Assembly: GCF_018327705.1 (NCBI RefSeq)
Contig: NZ_BNEM01000001.1
Coordinates: forward strand, 496,001-560,000
Direction of reading: 5' to 3'
DNA length: 64,000 bases
From: Catellatospora sp. TT07R-123
GTDB taxonomy: Bacteria > Actinomycetota > Actinomycetes > Mycobacteriales > Micromonosporaceae
Program-made: the position numbers and the translations under genes
Notes under the pieces: generated by a model
Databases searched by the model: none
Told to the model about the DNA's origin: nothing
What the model saw: the letters and a program-made list of their open reading frames with translations, nothing else
Part shown: positions 1-9,032 of the stretch, one piece after another
Layout of the letters: the number at the start of each line of letters is the position of its first letter
Position numbering within the stretch: the first letter of the stretch is position 1

Positions 1-1057
1 GGTGGGCGGGGTCCTCGGCTTGCAGGCTGTCCAGCCACTGCCGGCGGAAGGCGGCGTCGAACACCTTGCCCGTGACCAGGGAGCTGATCCAGACTGCCAG
101 ATCGTCGGCGGTCGAGACGGCCCCGCCTGCCGCGGTGGCGTAGGACGGGTTCTGGTTGGTGTAGTCGATGGGCTTGAGCGTGCCGGCGCGGGCGGCGGCC
201 TGCATCTCGGCCGGGTACGGCTCGTCGACCAGGGCGTAGGCGGTGCCGCCGTACATGTAGCCGTGGGAGTAGGGTGCCGGGATCTTGTCGTCGGTGGCGG
301 CCGGCAGCGAGGTCTGGCGCAGCCCGAGCGGGCCGAGCAGCCGCTGCTGGAACTGCTCGGCGAGCGGCTTGCCGCCTACCTTCTCCGCCACCAGGCCCAG
401 CAGCGCATAGTTGGTGTTGCTGTACTCGTAGCCGGTGTTCGGCGCGAAGTTCGGCGGCCGCTTGAACGCGATGTCGAGCATCTCCTGCGGCGTCCAGACC
501 CGGCCCAGGTCGGCGTCCATGGCCGTGGCCAGTTCCGGGGCGTTGGTGTAACCGTAGAGGCCGCTGCGCATCTTCAGCAGGTCCGCGATGGTGATGTTCG
601 CCCCGTTGGGCACGCCGTCCACATAGGCCGACACCGGATCGCCGAAGCTGAGTCCGCCGTCCTGGGCCAGCAGTGTGATCAGCGCGGCGGTCATGGTCTT
701 GGTGTTCGACGCGATCCGGAAGTGCGTGTCGGCGGTGGGCGGGAGCTGCGCACCGAGTTCGGTGGTCCCGGCGGCGGCGCGGTAAGTGCCTTCCGGGGTG
801 CGTACCAGCACCATCGCGCCGGGGACCAGCATCTGCTCGGCGGCGGCGCGCACGGCGCGCTCAAGGGCGTTCTGGTCGACGGGCTTCAGCCCCGCGCGGT
901 GCGGTGCCGGTCCGGCGGCCGACGGGGGTGCCGCGGCGGCCGCACTGCCCGCGAGCAGCAACGCCACACAGGCCGCGAGCGCGACACCCACCCGCCGCGT
1001 CCTGCGCGGACGGCGGCTCCCGTCTGCTCCGCTCTGCGCCCGAAGGGTCTTTCCCAT
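1..1057 (-). CDS. Secreted serine hydrolase (beta-lactamase / D-alanyl-D-alanine carboxypeptidase family), 3' end outside window
   Basis: Class C beta-lactamase-fold serine hydrolase, probably an extracytoplasmic DD-peptidase or esterase. About 352 residues are visible; the C-terminus is cut by the window edge. The N-terminus has an Arg-rich stretch, a hydrophobic core and an Ala-rich cleavage region, fitting a secreted protein. The catalytic motif SNTK (SxxK, about residues 117-120, in RIASNTKTMTAAL) and the YSN motif (near residue 210, in YEYSNTNYALLG) are intact, so an active enzyme is likely. The exact substrate cannot be read from sequence. The start is the ATG at 1057. It diverges from the HEAT-repeat gene across about 190 bp. 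Confidence 0.85.
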   Translation of the reverse strand, partial: MGKTLRAQSGADGSRRPRRTRRVGVALAACVALLLAGSAAAAAPPSAAGPAPHRAGLKPVDQNALERAVRAAAEQMLVPGAMVLVRTPEGTYRAAAGTTELGAQLPPTADTHFRIASNTKTMTAALITLLAQDGGLSFGDPVSAYVDGVPNGANITIADLLKMRSGLYGYTNAPELATAMDADLGRVWTPQEMLDIAFKRPPNFAPNTGYEYSNTNYALLGLVAEKVGGKPLAEQFQQRLLGPLGLRQTSLPAATDDKIPAPYSHGYMYGGTAYALVDEPYPAEMQAAARAGTLKPIDYTNQNPSYATAAGGAVSTADDLAVWISSLVTGKVFDAAFRRQWLDSLQAEDPAH

Positions 1058-1244
1058 GGCGTATCACCGCCTATGCCCGGAAGCCGAGCAGCAGCCGTGA
1101 CACGTGCTCGGGCCGGCCGGAAGGGCTGACAAATCCCACTAATTTTAGCAGCCCACCTGGTCTGGCCTCGGCTGTCCTGCCCGCCTGCGACCGCCGCTCG
1201 ACGGCCCGATGCGCCGCCGACGGCGGTCACTAACATCGGGCAGC

Positions 1245-4200
1245 ATGACACCAGTGAGTGAGCCGGTCCGGGCCGCGGTGCGGCGAGCCGACCTCGGCTG
1301 GCTCGCCGCCGAACTCGAAACACAGGACTGCACACCGGCCGTCCTGGCGCTACTCGTCCGGCACCAGGACCCGCTGCTGCGCCATCTCGGCCTGGAACGG
1401 CTCGGCGCCCGGCTCGCGAGCCCCGGCATCGGCGAATCCGAACTCGCCGAACTCGCCGGTCTGCTGCCCCCGACGCTGGACGGACCGCCGGAGACGGCCC
1501 AGATCCTGGCCCGCCTCCACCAGCAGCTCTGGCAGTACGTCCCCCAGCAGCACCGGCCCCGGTGGCGGGCCGCCGGGCTGCCGATCGGCGTTCAGCTCAC
1601 CTGGCTGTGGGCCGAGCTCTGCCACCAGCCCGCGACGCTCCGGCACGAGCCGGTCGGCGAGCTGCTCTACCAGTCCGTGGCCGCGACAGCGGCCGCCGAC
1701 ACCGACCAGCTCGACGAACTGATCGGTGAGCTGGCCGCCAGCGGTGACGACATCCTGCGGCACGCGGCGCTGCGACTGGCGCGGGAAGGGCTGCACAGCG
1801 CACTGCTGGCCCCGGCCCGTGCCCGTGAGCACCTCGACAGGCTGCTCGAATCCGCGAGCACCGGCGTGGTGGTCGCGGCGCTGCGCGAGCTGGCCGAACC
1901 GTGGGCCGCGCTCGCCGCGCTGCGACGGGAGCGGCTGTCGCCGCTGCTCACCGGTCCGGTGGCGCCGGAGCCGGCTGTCGTCGATGCGGCGATCGCGGCC
2001 GCGGCCCGGCACGGGCACGGTGACCTCCTGTGGGACGTCGTCGTGGCTGAGGCGATGCCGCCGGGCTCTCGCCAGCGTGCGCTGCGCGTGCTGGGGAACC
2101 TGGCCGGGCACGAGGACATCGGCGGGCTGCTGGCGGTCGCCGCCGCCGATCCGCTGCTGCTGGCCGGGCCTGTGCTCGCGTGCCTGGCGGGGATGCACCG
2201 GCGCGGCCTGTTCCCGGCCGGTGCCGACGCGGCGCCGATCGTCGGCCTCGCGCTGGCCGATCACAGCGTCTCCGCGGTGGAGGTGGCGACGGTCGTGTTC
2301 ACCTGTCGGCGGGAGGCGCTGCGGGCGCTGGTCGTCGAGGATCCCGGCGACGTGATGTGGCCGCGGCGGCTGGAACTGCTGGTGGAACTCGCCCGTCAGG
2401 GCAGCGGCGACCTTCCGGTCGGCGACGCGATCGCCGGGGTGCTGCCGGCGGCGTCCCGTCCGGAGCCGTTCCTGGCCGCGATCCGGGCGTTGCGGCATAC
2501 TCCCGCCGAGGTCGCCGTCGTCGACCTGCTGCCGCGTGCCGCCGCCGCCGCGCTGGACGCGCTGGAGGCCGTCGGCGGCGGGCATACTGCGGCCATGTTG
2601 CGCGACGGGCTCGGCCTGACCTGTCCCGACGGGGACGCGGCGATCGCGCCGCACCTGCGGCCGGTCCGCCATCAGGCCCTGGAGCTGCTGTGGCAGCTGA
2701 CCGATGATCCCGACGAGCGGGCCGCGATCCTGGCCCGGCTGGACCCCCGCGACGTGCCCGGCCGGATCGCCGCCGACCTCGGCGCACCCGACCGGCATGA
2801 GCTGGCGCTGCTGGCCGGCGGGTTCGATCCGGTCGATCCGGTCGCGGCGCTGACCGTGCTGGCCCGCAACGGCGACGCCGGCGTCCTGGCGGCCATCGGC
2901 GACCTGCTGCTGCGGATCGTGGCGGACCTCGCGGCGGCGTGGGAGCCGGGCGCCCCGGCTCGGCCCGCCGACCGCGCACGCCCTGACGGACGGCTGATGG
3001 GAGAGCCTGCCGTGCCCGAGGAGGTCGTGGCCGCGATCCACGCCCTCGGCGCCCGCCTGCACGCCCGGGGCAAGCTGCGGCCGTTCTGCCTGCGCGAGGC
3101 GGCCGACGCCCGGGCAGCCGGCCACGCGCTCGTCGCGACGGTGACGCTGGACCTGCTGGAACGCCCCGACCTGTCCGGCGGCGAGCAGGCAGTCCTGCTC
3201 GCGCTGCTGCTGCGGGCTCCGTACGCCGGCACGCGGGCCCGGGTGCACCGGCTGCTGCGCCACCGCGACCGCCACGTCCGCAAGCAGGTGATCGCGCTGC
3301 TGGCCGCCGACGCCACCGGACAGGACGCCGAAGCCCTCTCGGCCAGCCTGATCGCGTTGACCGGCGCCCGCGACGGGCAGACCGTCCGGCAGGCGCTGCT
3401 CGCCCTCGGGCACGCTCGGGCGCGCTGGGCCGCACCGGCCGTCGCGGCCTGCCTGGAGCACCCCGCCATGAACGTCAAGAAGACCGCCGCGGGGGTGCTA
3501 TCCCAGACCGGCACCCCCGCGGTGGTGCCGCGGCTGCTGTTCTGGCTCGGCCGTCACGACAACCCGGGTCTGCGAGCCGGGCTCGTCGAGGCGCTGCGGG
3601 CGGTCCTCGGCCGCGCCTACGCGGCCACGGTCCTCGCCGCGGCCGAACAGGCCACCGACGACCGGACCCGCAGGCTGCTCCTCGACGGGCTCGACGCGAC
3701 GCTGTCGGCGCGGGCGGTCAACGCGCTGGCCCGGCAGGGATCGCCGGTCGCCCCGACGCTGCTGGCGCTGGCCGCCGCAGGCGACCTGGTGCTCGCCGAC
3801 GGGTCCGCCGAAGACCTCGCGGCGCAGCTGGCGGCACACGGCATCGCCGTACCGGCGCGCCGGGCGCCGGACGGCGCGGACCCGTGCCGCGCGGACGTCG
3901 ACGCGCTGGTACGCGACGGCTGGAACACCGAGACCGCGCTGCGGCTCGCCGCCGCGCACGCAGCCCGGCCGCCGCGGTTGAGCGCCGTCCAGCTCGCCCG
4001 GCTGCGACCGACGCTGCCCGGCTGGCTCGACCTGGCCGGCACCGACCCTGCTGTCCGGCCGGACGCGCTGCGGCTCGCCCTGCGGCTGTGTCCGGCTCCC
4101 TGGGCGGCCGCCGAGGTGAAGGCCTTCGCCGGGGCGGCCCGGACCCTGACCGCCGGGCTGGCCGACACCACGGGCGAGGACCGCGACGGACTCATCGCGG

Positions 4201-5909
4201 TGCTGGAGAAGGTCGCGCCGACCCTGTCCGCCGCCCAGTGCCTCGACCTCGCCGAACGGCTGCGCGCGCAGCCGCCCACCCCGGCCGGACGCCGGTCGCC
4301 GCTGGCGCTGCTGCGAGGGTGCCGCGCCGTCCTGACCCGCGCCGACGTCGACCGGGCGCTGGCCGCCGCCCAGCTCGGCCCCGACCCGTGGCTCGCCGAG
4401 GCCGCAGTGCTGCGCGACGCCTTCGCCGTGACCCCGGCCCCCGCCTCCGACGAGGCCGCCGCCTGGCGGCTCGCGCTCGAAGCCGCCGTACGCACCCCGG
4501 CCGCCCTCCACGAGTGGCGGTCCCGCGACGACCACTCGCTCACCTCCCGCGAGCGTCTCACCGCCCTGATCGACGTGTTCGCCACAGCGCCCCGCGACGT
4601 CCGCGGCGCGATGCTGGACTGGATGGAATCGCTCCAGCCCATCGACGCCCCGCCCTGGACCCTCGCCGAGACCGCCCACCGGCCCTCCCCCGTGCCACGG
4701 ACCCCGCAGGACGGCGACCTCGACCAGCCGCGCTCGGCCGTGCAGCACCAGCGGCTCCTCGCCATGCTCGACGCACCCGCCGCGAGCAGGCGCGGCACGG
4801 CGGCGGCGGTGCTGCGGGGCTGGCCCGAGCCGCAGACCGCCGGTGTCGTGCTTCGCGCGTTCCTGCGCGGACGCGTCGACGTCGCGACCACCGGCACGCT
4901 CGCACGCGCCCTGAACAGCCTCGACCTGTCGGAGCTGCGGGCAGTCACCGATGACGACGCAGCCCGCGAACGGGCCGCCCGGGTCGCGTTCCAGCTCAGC
5001 CCGACCGAACTGCACCGGCTGCTCCCCCTGCTGCTGGAATGGTGGGAGCACGGCGGATCGGCCACCCGCGCATCGGTCGAGCGCGCGCTGCGGGCGACTC
5101 CCGGGCACCTCGACACCGTCGCCGAGAGCCTGTGCGGGCGCCTGGACGCCGGAGCCTGGGGTTTCGTCGATCTCATCGCCGGGCAGCCGCTGCTGCGGAC
5201 CCCGGCGCTGGCCGAAACCCGCCGGCGCCTGCTCGCCGCAGGACGCGCCGATCTCGCCGACCGGCTCATCCTGGTGGACGGCCCGCTGCGCCGGCCCGGC
5301 ACCGCAGGCACCGCCACGGCCCTCGCGGCGCTGCGCGAGCGGCCCCACCCGGCGGCGGCCCCGCCGGCGTCCGGTGCGTCGCGCCGCGATCTGCTCGACC
5401 TGGTCCGCACCGGCGACACCGGGCAGATCCGCCGCGCCCTCACCCGCCTGGCGGAAGTGGATGAGGACGACCGCCGGGCGGACGGCACAGCGGTCACCGG
5501 CCCGGACCGCGAACTGGAAGACCTGCTGGTCGGCCTGCTCCACCACCCCGAGCCCAGGGTCCGCCTGCACACCCACCGGATCGCCCGCCGGGTCCTGGAC
5601 CGCCCCGCCTACCTGCGCCATACCGCGGTCCTGCTCGACGACTCCGCGCCCGACGTGGTCCGGTCGGCGATCAGCACCCTCAGCCACGGGGCCTACGAAC
5701 CCGCGGTGCCCGCCATCGTCGGCCTGCTCACCCACCCGAGCACCGCCGTCCGGGAGGCTGCCGCCGATGGACTCGTCCGGCTCGGACGGCCGGCGCTGCC
5801 CGCCCTCACCCATGCCGCCGGCCGCGCCCGGCCGGACCGGAGGTCCCGCTACACCGCGATCATCGAGCAGATCAGCGCGCGGGAGGAGACGGCGAGGGAA
5901 CAGCCCTGA
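1245..5909 (+). CDS. Giant HEAT-repeat protein
   Basis: A 1554-residue protein made almost wholly of short Leu/Ala/Arg-rich helix pairs with the spacing of HEAT/armadillo repeats (for example the segments around residues 700-800 and 1430-1540). HEAT solenoids are protein-protein scaffolds. No enzymatic motif, signal peptide or membrane segment is visible, so it is probably a cytosolic scaffold. I prefer the ATG at 1245 (MTPVSEPV) to an in-frame ATG at 1209: a TAACAT box at 1231-1236 lies 8 bases upstream of 1245, and the residues encoded before it are an Arg-rich run without repeat character. Neighbours give no functional hint. The partner and process are unknown. Confidence 0.8.
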   Translation: MTPVSEPVRAAVRRADLGWLAAELETQDCTPAVLALLVRHQDPLLRHLGLERLGARLASPGIGESELAELAGLLPPTLDGPPETAQILARLHQQLWQYVPQQHRPRWRAAGLPIGVQLTWLWAELCHQPATLRHEPVGELLYQSVAATAAADTDQLDELIGELAASGDDILRHAALRLAREGLHSALLAPARAREHLDRLLESASTGVVVAALRELAEPWAALAALRRERLSPLLTGPVAPEPAVVDAAIAAAARHGHGDLLWDVVVAEAMPPGSRQRALRVLGNLAGHEDIGGLLAVAAADPLLLAGPVLACLAGMHRRGLFPAGADAAPIVGLALADHSVSAVEVATVVFTCRREALRALVVEDPGDVMWPRRLELLVELARQGSGDLPVGDAIAGVLPAASRPEPFLAAIRALRHTPAEVAVVDLLPRAAAAALDALEAVGGGHTAAMLRDGLGLTCPDGDAAIAPHLRPVRHQALELLWQLTDDPDERAAILARLDPRDVPGRIAADLGAPDRHELALLAGGFDPVDPVAALTVLARNGDAGVLAAIGDLLLRIVADLAAAWEPGAPARPADRARPDGRLMGEPAVPEEVVAAIHALGARLHARGKLRPFCLREAADARAAGHALVATVTLDLLERPDLSGGEQAVLLALLLRAPYAGTRARVHRLLRHRDRHVRKQVIALLAADATGQDAEALSASLIALTGARDGQTVRQALLALGHARARWAAPAVAACLEHPAMNVKKTAAGVLSQTGTPAVVPRLLFWLGRHDNPGLRAGLVEALRAVLGRAYAATVLAAAEQATDDRTRRLLLDGLDATLSARAVNALARQGSPVAPTLLALAAAGDLVLADGSAEDLAAQLAAHGIAVPARRAPDGADPCRADVDALVRDGWNTETALRLAAAHAARPPRLSAVQLARLRPTLPGWLDLAGTDPAVRPDALRLALRLCPAPWAAAEVKAFAGAARTLTAGLADTTGEDRDGLIAVLEKVAPTLSAAQCLDLAERLRAQPPTPAGRRSPLALLRGCRAVLTRADVDRALAAAQLGPDPWLAEAAVLRDAFAVTPAPASDEAAAWRLALEAAVRTPAALHEWRSRDDHSLTSRERLTALIDVFATAPRDVRGAMLDWMESLQPIDAPPWTLAETAHRPSPVPRTPQDGDLDQPRSAVQHQRLLAMLDAPAASRRGTAAAVLRGWPEPQTAGVVLRAFLRGRVDVATTGTLARALNSLDLSELRAVTDDDAARERAARVAFQLSPTELHRLLPLLLEWWEHGGSATRASVERALRATPGHLDTVAESLCGRLDAGAWGFVDLIAGQPLLRTPALAETRRRLLAAGRADLADRLILVDGPLRRPGTAGTATALAALRERPHPAAAPPASGASRRDLLDLVRTGDTGQIRRALTRLAEVDEDDRRADGTAVTGPDRELEDLLVGLLHHPEPRVRLHTHRIARRVLDRPAYLRHTAVLLDDSAPDVVRSAISTLSHGAYEPAVPAIVGLLTHPSTAVREAAADGLVRLGRPALPALTHAAGRARPDRRSRYTAIIEQISAREETAREQP

Positions 5910-6015
5910 CCGGCGCCGGAACGGAACGCCCGGCCGGATGCGGCGCACGGGCGCGCTTCTGCTAGACCTGAGATCCGCCCACCCCTTCACGTCACGGCCA
6001 GGAGAGCTGTCCACT

Positions 6016-6429
6016 GTGGTTGCGACCTTTACGAACGTACGTGAGATCTCCTCCGTCGACGAGCTCACCGAGATCCAGCGCGAGCAGGTGAGGTTGTCGG
6101 GGATCGCCTACGACGGAGACGACCTTCCCGCAGAGGTGCGTCTCGGCGACGACACCGCCGAGGAGCACCTTTTCGAGCTCACGGTCTGGGACGTCGAGCT
6201 CGACGGCGTGGTGGCCTACGCCGCCTGGTTCTACAACGTGGACTCCGGCTCCATGTTCCGCGCCGACGGCACCGAGATCGTGGCAGAGGTGATCCAGTTC
6301 GGCCTTGAATGCAAGGACCCTGAGCTGGAACTGCGACTCGGTGCGGGCATGGTCAGGGCGGGGCTCCTCCCCCGAGGCGACTCCGGGTACGAGCGGTACG
6401 AGCAGGAGGCCCTGCGGGCCGACCCGTGA
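6016..6429 (+). CDS. Small acidic hypothetical protein
   Basis: A 137-residue acidic protein starting VVATFTNVREISS, with no signal peptide, membrane segment or motif that I recognise. The GTG at 6016 is chosen because a GGAGAG ribosome site sits about 9 bases upstream (6001-6006). Reading further upstream in the same frame gives only shadow sequence from the HEAT gene. A GC-rich hairpin follows the stop. The even spread of charged and aromatic residues looks like a real folded small protein, but I cannot assign a function. Confidence 0.6.
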   Translation: MVATFTNVREISSVDELTEIQREQVRLSGIAYDGDDLPAEVRLGDDTAEEHLFELTVWDVELDGVVAYAAWFYNVDSGSMFRADGTEIVAEVIQFGLECKDPELELRLGAGMVRAGLLPRGDSGYERYEQEALRADP

Positions 6430-6439
6430 CGGCAGCGGC

Positions 6440-6460
6440 GGAGCCGGCCCGGCCGGCTCC
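6440..6460 (+). terminator. Terminator-like hairpin after the 137-aa gene
   Basis: A perfect 9-bp inverted repeat (GGAGCCGGC / GCCGGCTCC) with a 3-base loop starts 10 bases after the stop at 6429. There is no T tract, as is usual for high-GC actinobacterial terminators. Confidence 0.55.
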
Positions 6461-6573
6461 GACTCCGGCTGGCAATGCCGCGATGCGTGCAAAACAGGAT
6501 CATCGCCGAGGGACTCGAAGTAGATTCATCACTGAGTGCCCACCTTTGTCCCGCTCGGCAAGGACGGCTGGCT

Positions 6574-7752
6574 GTGAACGTCTTGAACCGGCTCCCGCGC
6601 CGCACCGGCGCGGCCTTCGCCACGATCCTGATGCTCGGCCTCACCGCGTGCGGGTCCGCCTACAACGCGACCGCCCCGAGCGGCGCCAGGCAGACGTCCG
6701 CGCCGGGCACCGCTGCTCCGGAAAGCCGGCAGATCGCCGCCATCGTCGACCGCCACATGAAGGAACAGGACCTCACCAGCGCCGTCTACGGTGTCTGGCG
6801 CGGCGACCAGCTCATCGCCGCGGGCGCGGTCGGGGGTTCGCCCATCGGCGTCCCGGCCACCTCCGACATGCAGCTGCGCATCGGGCAGCCGATGGAGCCG
6901 ATGCTCTCCACGGTGCTCCTGCAACTCGACGGCGAGGGCGTCCTCAAACAGGACGAGCCGATCGCGAAGTGGCTGCCCGACTTCCCGCGCGCGAACCAGA
7001 TCACACCGAGGATGCTCGCCGACAGCACCTCGGGCATCTCCGACTACGTGACCGACCCCAACTTCCTGAAGCAGTTCTACGCCAACCCCATCAAGGGGTT
7101 CACGAGCGCGGAACTGCTCGCGCTCGCCAACGAGCGCCCGCCGCTGTTCGAGCCCGGCAAGAGCTTCGCGTACGCGCACAGCGACCTCGTCGTGCTGGGC
7201 GAGGTGCTGGAGAAGGCGACCGGGCAGCCGCTCGGCGAGTTGCTGCAGAAACGGATCCTCGACCCACTGAACATGCGCGCCAGCAAGGTCATGCTGACAC
7301 CGCAGCTCAGCGAGCCCTTCCTACACGGCTACACGAACGAGCGCGGGGTCTTCGAGGACTCGTCCTTCTGGAACCCGACGGCGTTTCGCCACAGCGGCAA
7401 CATGAACACGACCGTGGCCGACGTCGCCACCTGGATCCGCGCCCTCGCCGACGGCCGGCTGCTCAGCCCGGAGCAGCACCAGGCCATGATGGCACCGTCG
7501 ACCGCCGGACTCGGGCCGCTGACGAAGGACAAGTTCTTCGCGTACGGCGTCGCGCACGCCGGCGACTGGTTCTTCATGAACCCGGCCTACGGGGGCTACC
7601 ACGGTGTCGTGTACTACGACACCGTGACGAAGACGCTGGTCGTCGCCTACGTGACCCTGGGGCCGAAGTCCGACGCGAACACCGACAACGCGCTCCCGCT
7701 GGGCAAGGAGATCGCCACCATGCTGGTGCCCGACCGTCCGCCGCAGATGTGA
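6574..7752 (+). CDS. Beta-lactamase-fold lipoprotein lacking the catalytic motifs (pseudoenzyme)
   Basis: A 392-residue serine-hydrolase homologue anchored as a lipoprotein: the signal peptide ends in the lipobox LTAC, with Cys26. The fold signature is clear (QLDGEGVLKQDEPI, LLGEVLEK-type helices). However, the SxxK position reads QPME (residues 105-108) and the YxN position reads YAH (200-202), so both nucleophile Ser and general-base Lys are absent. The neighbour at 1-1057 keeps both. The start is GTG 6574, with an AGGACGG ribosome site; in-frame codons further upstream would put non-signal residues before the lipobox. It is probably a non-enzymatic binding or sensing protein outside the membrane. 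It ends 9 bases from the convergent gene. Confidence 0.8.
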   Translation: MNVLNRLPRRTGAAFATILMLGLTACGSAYNATAPSGARQTSAPGTAAPESRQIAAIVDRHMKEQDLTSAVYGVWRGDQLIAAGAVGGSPIGVPATSDMQLRIGQPMEPMLSTVLLQLDGEGVLKQDEPIAKWLPDFPRANQITPRMLADSTSGISDYVTDPNFLKQFYANPIKGFTSAELLALANERPPLFEPGKSFAYAHSDLVVLGEVLEKATGQPLGELLQKRILDPLNMRASKVMLTPQLSEPFLHGYTNERGVFEDSSFWNPTAFRHSGNMNTTVADVATWIRALADGRLLSPEQHQAMMAPSTAGLGPLTKDKFFAYGVAHAGDWFFMNPAYGGYHGVVYYDTVTKTLVVAYVTLGPKSDANTDNALPLGKEIATMLVPDRPPQM

Positions 7753-7761
7753 CCGAGAAGC

Positions 7762-8814
7762 TCAGAGCGATGCCACCGCGGTCAGGTCGAGATCGTCGGC
7801 GGTCGGTGCGAAGTAGCCGGTGATCGCGGCGGCGTCGACGTCGGCGAGGCTGGCCGGCTGCCAGCGGGGGCTGCGGTCCTTGTCGATGACCTGGGCGCGG
7901 ACGCCCTCGGCGAAGTCCGCCGACGTCAGCATCGCCGCCGACAGCCGATACTCCTGCTCCAGCGCGGCTTCCAGCGACGGCAGGCGGGCGGCGGTGCGCA
8001 GCGACCGCAGGGTGACCGTCAGCGCGGTCGGCGACTTGGCGGCGATCTCCCGCGCGGCCGCGCGGGCGCCCGCGGCCGGATCGGATCGCAGCCGGTCGAG
8101 GATCTCGGGCACGGAGTCGGCGTCGTAGCACCGGTCGATCCAGTCCCGGGCGGCAGCCAGCTCTCCGTCCGGCGCCGCGAGCGCATACCGGGCCACGGCC
8201 TCCTCGGCGCCGGTGCCCGCCAGCGTCGCGGCCAGTTGCGGCAGGCACCCGGCGGGAACGAAGTGGTCGGCGAGTCCGGCGTAGACGGCGTCGGCGGCCC
8301 CGATCGACGTCCCGGTCAGGGCCAGATGCGTGCCGACCTGCCCGGGCGCGTGCGACAGCAGCCAGCTGCCGCCGACGTCGGGGTGGAAGCCGATCCCGAC
8401 CTCCGGCATCGCCAGCCGGGAGCGTTCGGTGGCGATCCGCACGCCCGCGTGTGCGGAGATCCCGATGCCGCCACCCATCACCAGGCCGTCCATCCAGGCC
8501 ACGATGGGCTTGCGGTATCGGGCGATCGCGGCGTTGAGCCGGTACTCGCGGGCCCAGAAGTCCAGTGCCCCGCGGCCGCCGGACACCGCGTCGGCGCGGA
8601 GCGCGCGGATGTCCCCGCCCGCGCACAGCCCCCGGTCCCCCGCACCGGTGACCAGCACCGTCCGGACCCGGTCGGCGGTGGCCCACAGCTCCAGGGTCTG
8701 CTGGATGCTCGTGACCATCTCGGTGGTCAGCGCGTTGATGGCGCGCGGCCGGTTGAGGACGATCCGGCCCAGGCGGCCGGTGATCCGGGTCAACACCGCG
8801 GGCGGTGCACTCAC
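7762..8814 (-). CDS. 3-hydroxyisobutyryl-CoA hydrolase / enoyl-CoA hydratase-family enzyme
   Basis: A 350-residue crotonase-fold enzyme. The oxyanion-hole segments (GLCAGGDIRAL near residue 70 and DGLVMGGGIGIS near 115), the PEVGIGFHPDVGGSWLL block, and the long C-terminal half with EYRLS and FAEGVRAQVIDKD are typical of 3-hydroxyisobutyryl-CoA hydrolases. These remove CoA from a valine-catabolism intermediate; ordinary enoyl-CoA hydratases are about 260 residues. The GTG at 8814 is chosen because GAGAGG lies about 10 bases upstream; the in-frame extension to 8907 is not protein-like. No valine-pathway neighbours are in the window. Confidence 0.85.
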   Translation of the reverse strand: MSAPPAVLTRITGRLGRIVLNRPRAINALTTEMVTSIQQTLELWATADRVRTVLVTGAGDRGLCAGGDIRALRADAVSGGRGALDFWAREYRLNAAIARYRKPIVAWMDGLVMGGGIGISAHAGVRIATERSRLAMPEVGIGFHPDVGGSWLLSHAPGQVGTHLALTGTSIGAADAVYAGLADHFVPAGCLPQLAATLAGTGAEEAVARYALAAPDGELAAARDWIDRCYDADSVPEILDRLRSDPAAGARAAAREIAAKSPTALTVTLRSLRTAARLPSLEAALEQEYRLSAAMLTSADFAEGVRAQVIDKDRSPRWQPASLADVDAAAITGYFAPTADDLDLTAVASL

Positions 8815-9032
8815 GGCGGCGGGCCTCTCTCGCGGGGACCCGACGCGGATCCACGACGTGCACGGACTGGTCGAAGCCTGCCAGATCCGGGCGGACACAC
8901 GGTGCACCGGGGTCGCGACGGCGGCCGCACCTGGTCCACCCGTCGGCCCTTGCCGGGCCGCTGGACGCGATCGAGCAGCGCCTGCGCGCCACCGTCGCCG
9001 GAGGCGGGTCGCGCCCGTGAAATGATCGACCC

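Noticed and set aside
1350-3461. Long minus-strand open frame of about 700 codons inside the HEAT-repeat gene
   Set aside because: Its composition (Gln/Gly/Arg/Pro-rich, no motifs) is that of a shadow frame in GC-rich DNA; the plus-strand frame has clear HEAT periodicity.
3498-6068. Minus-strand open frame of about 850 codons covering the rest of the HEAT gene
   Set aside because: Low-complexity Gly/Gln/Arg sequence without ribosome site or domain; antisense shadow.
8805-9020. 71-codon plus-strand ORF between the crotonase and winged-helix genes
   Set aside because: Arg/Ser/Pro-rich for most of its length, no ribosome site, and it overlaps the divergent promoter region; only its last 20 residues look protein-like.
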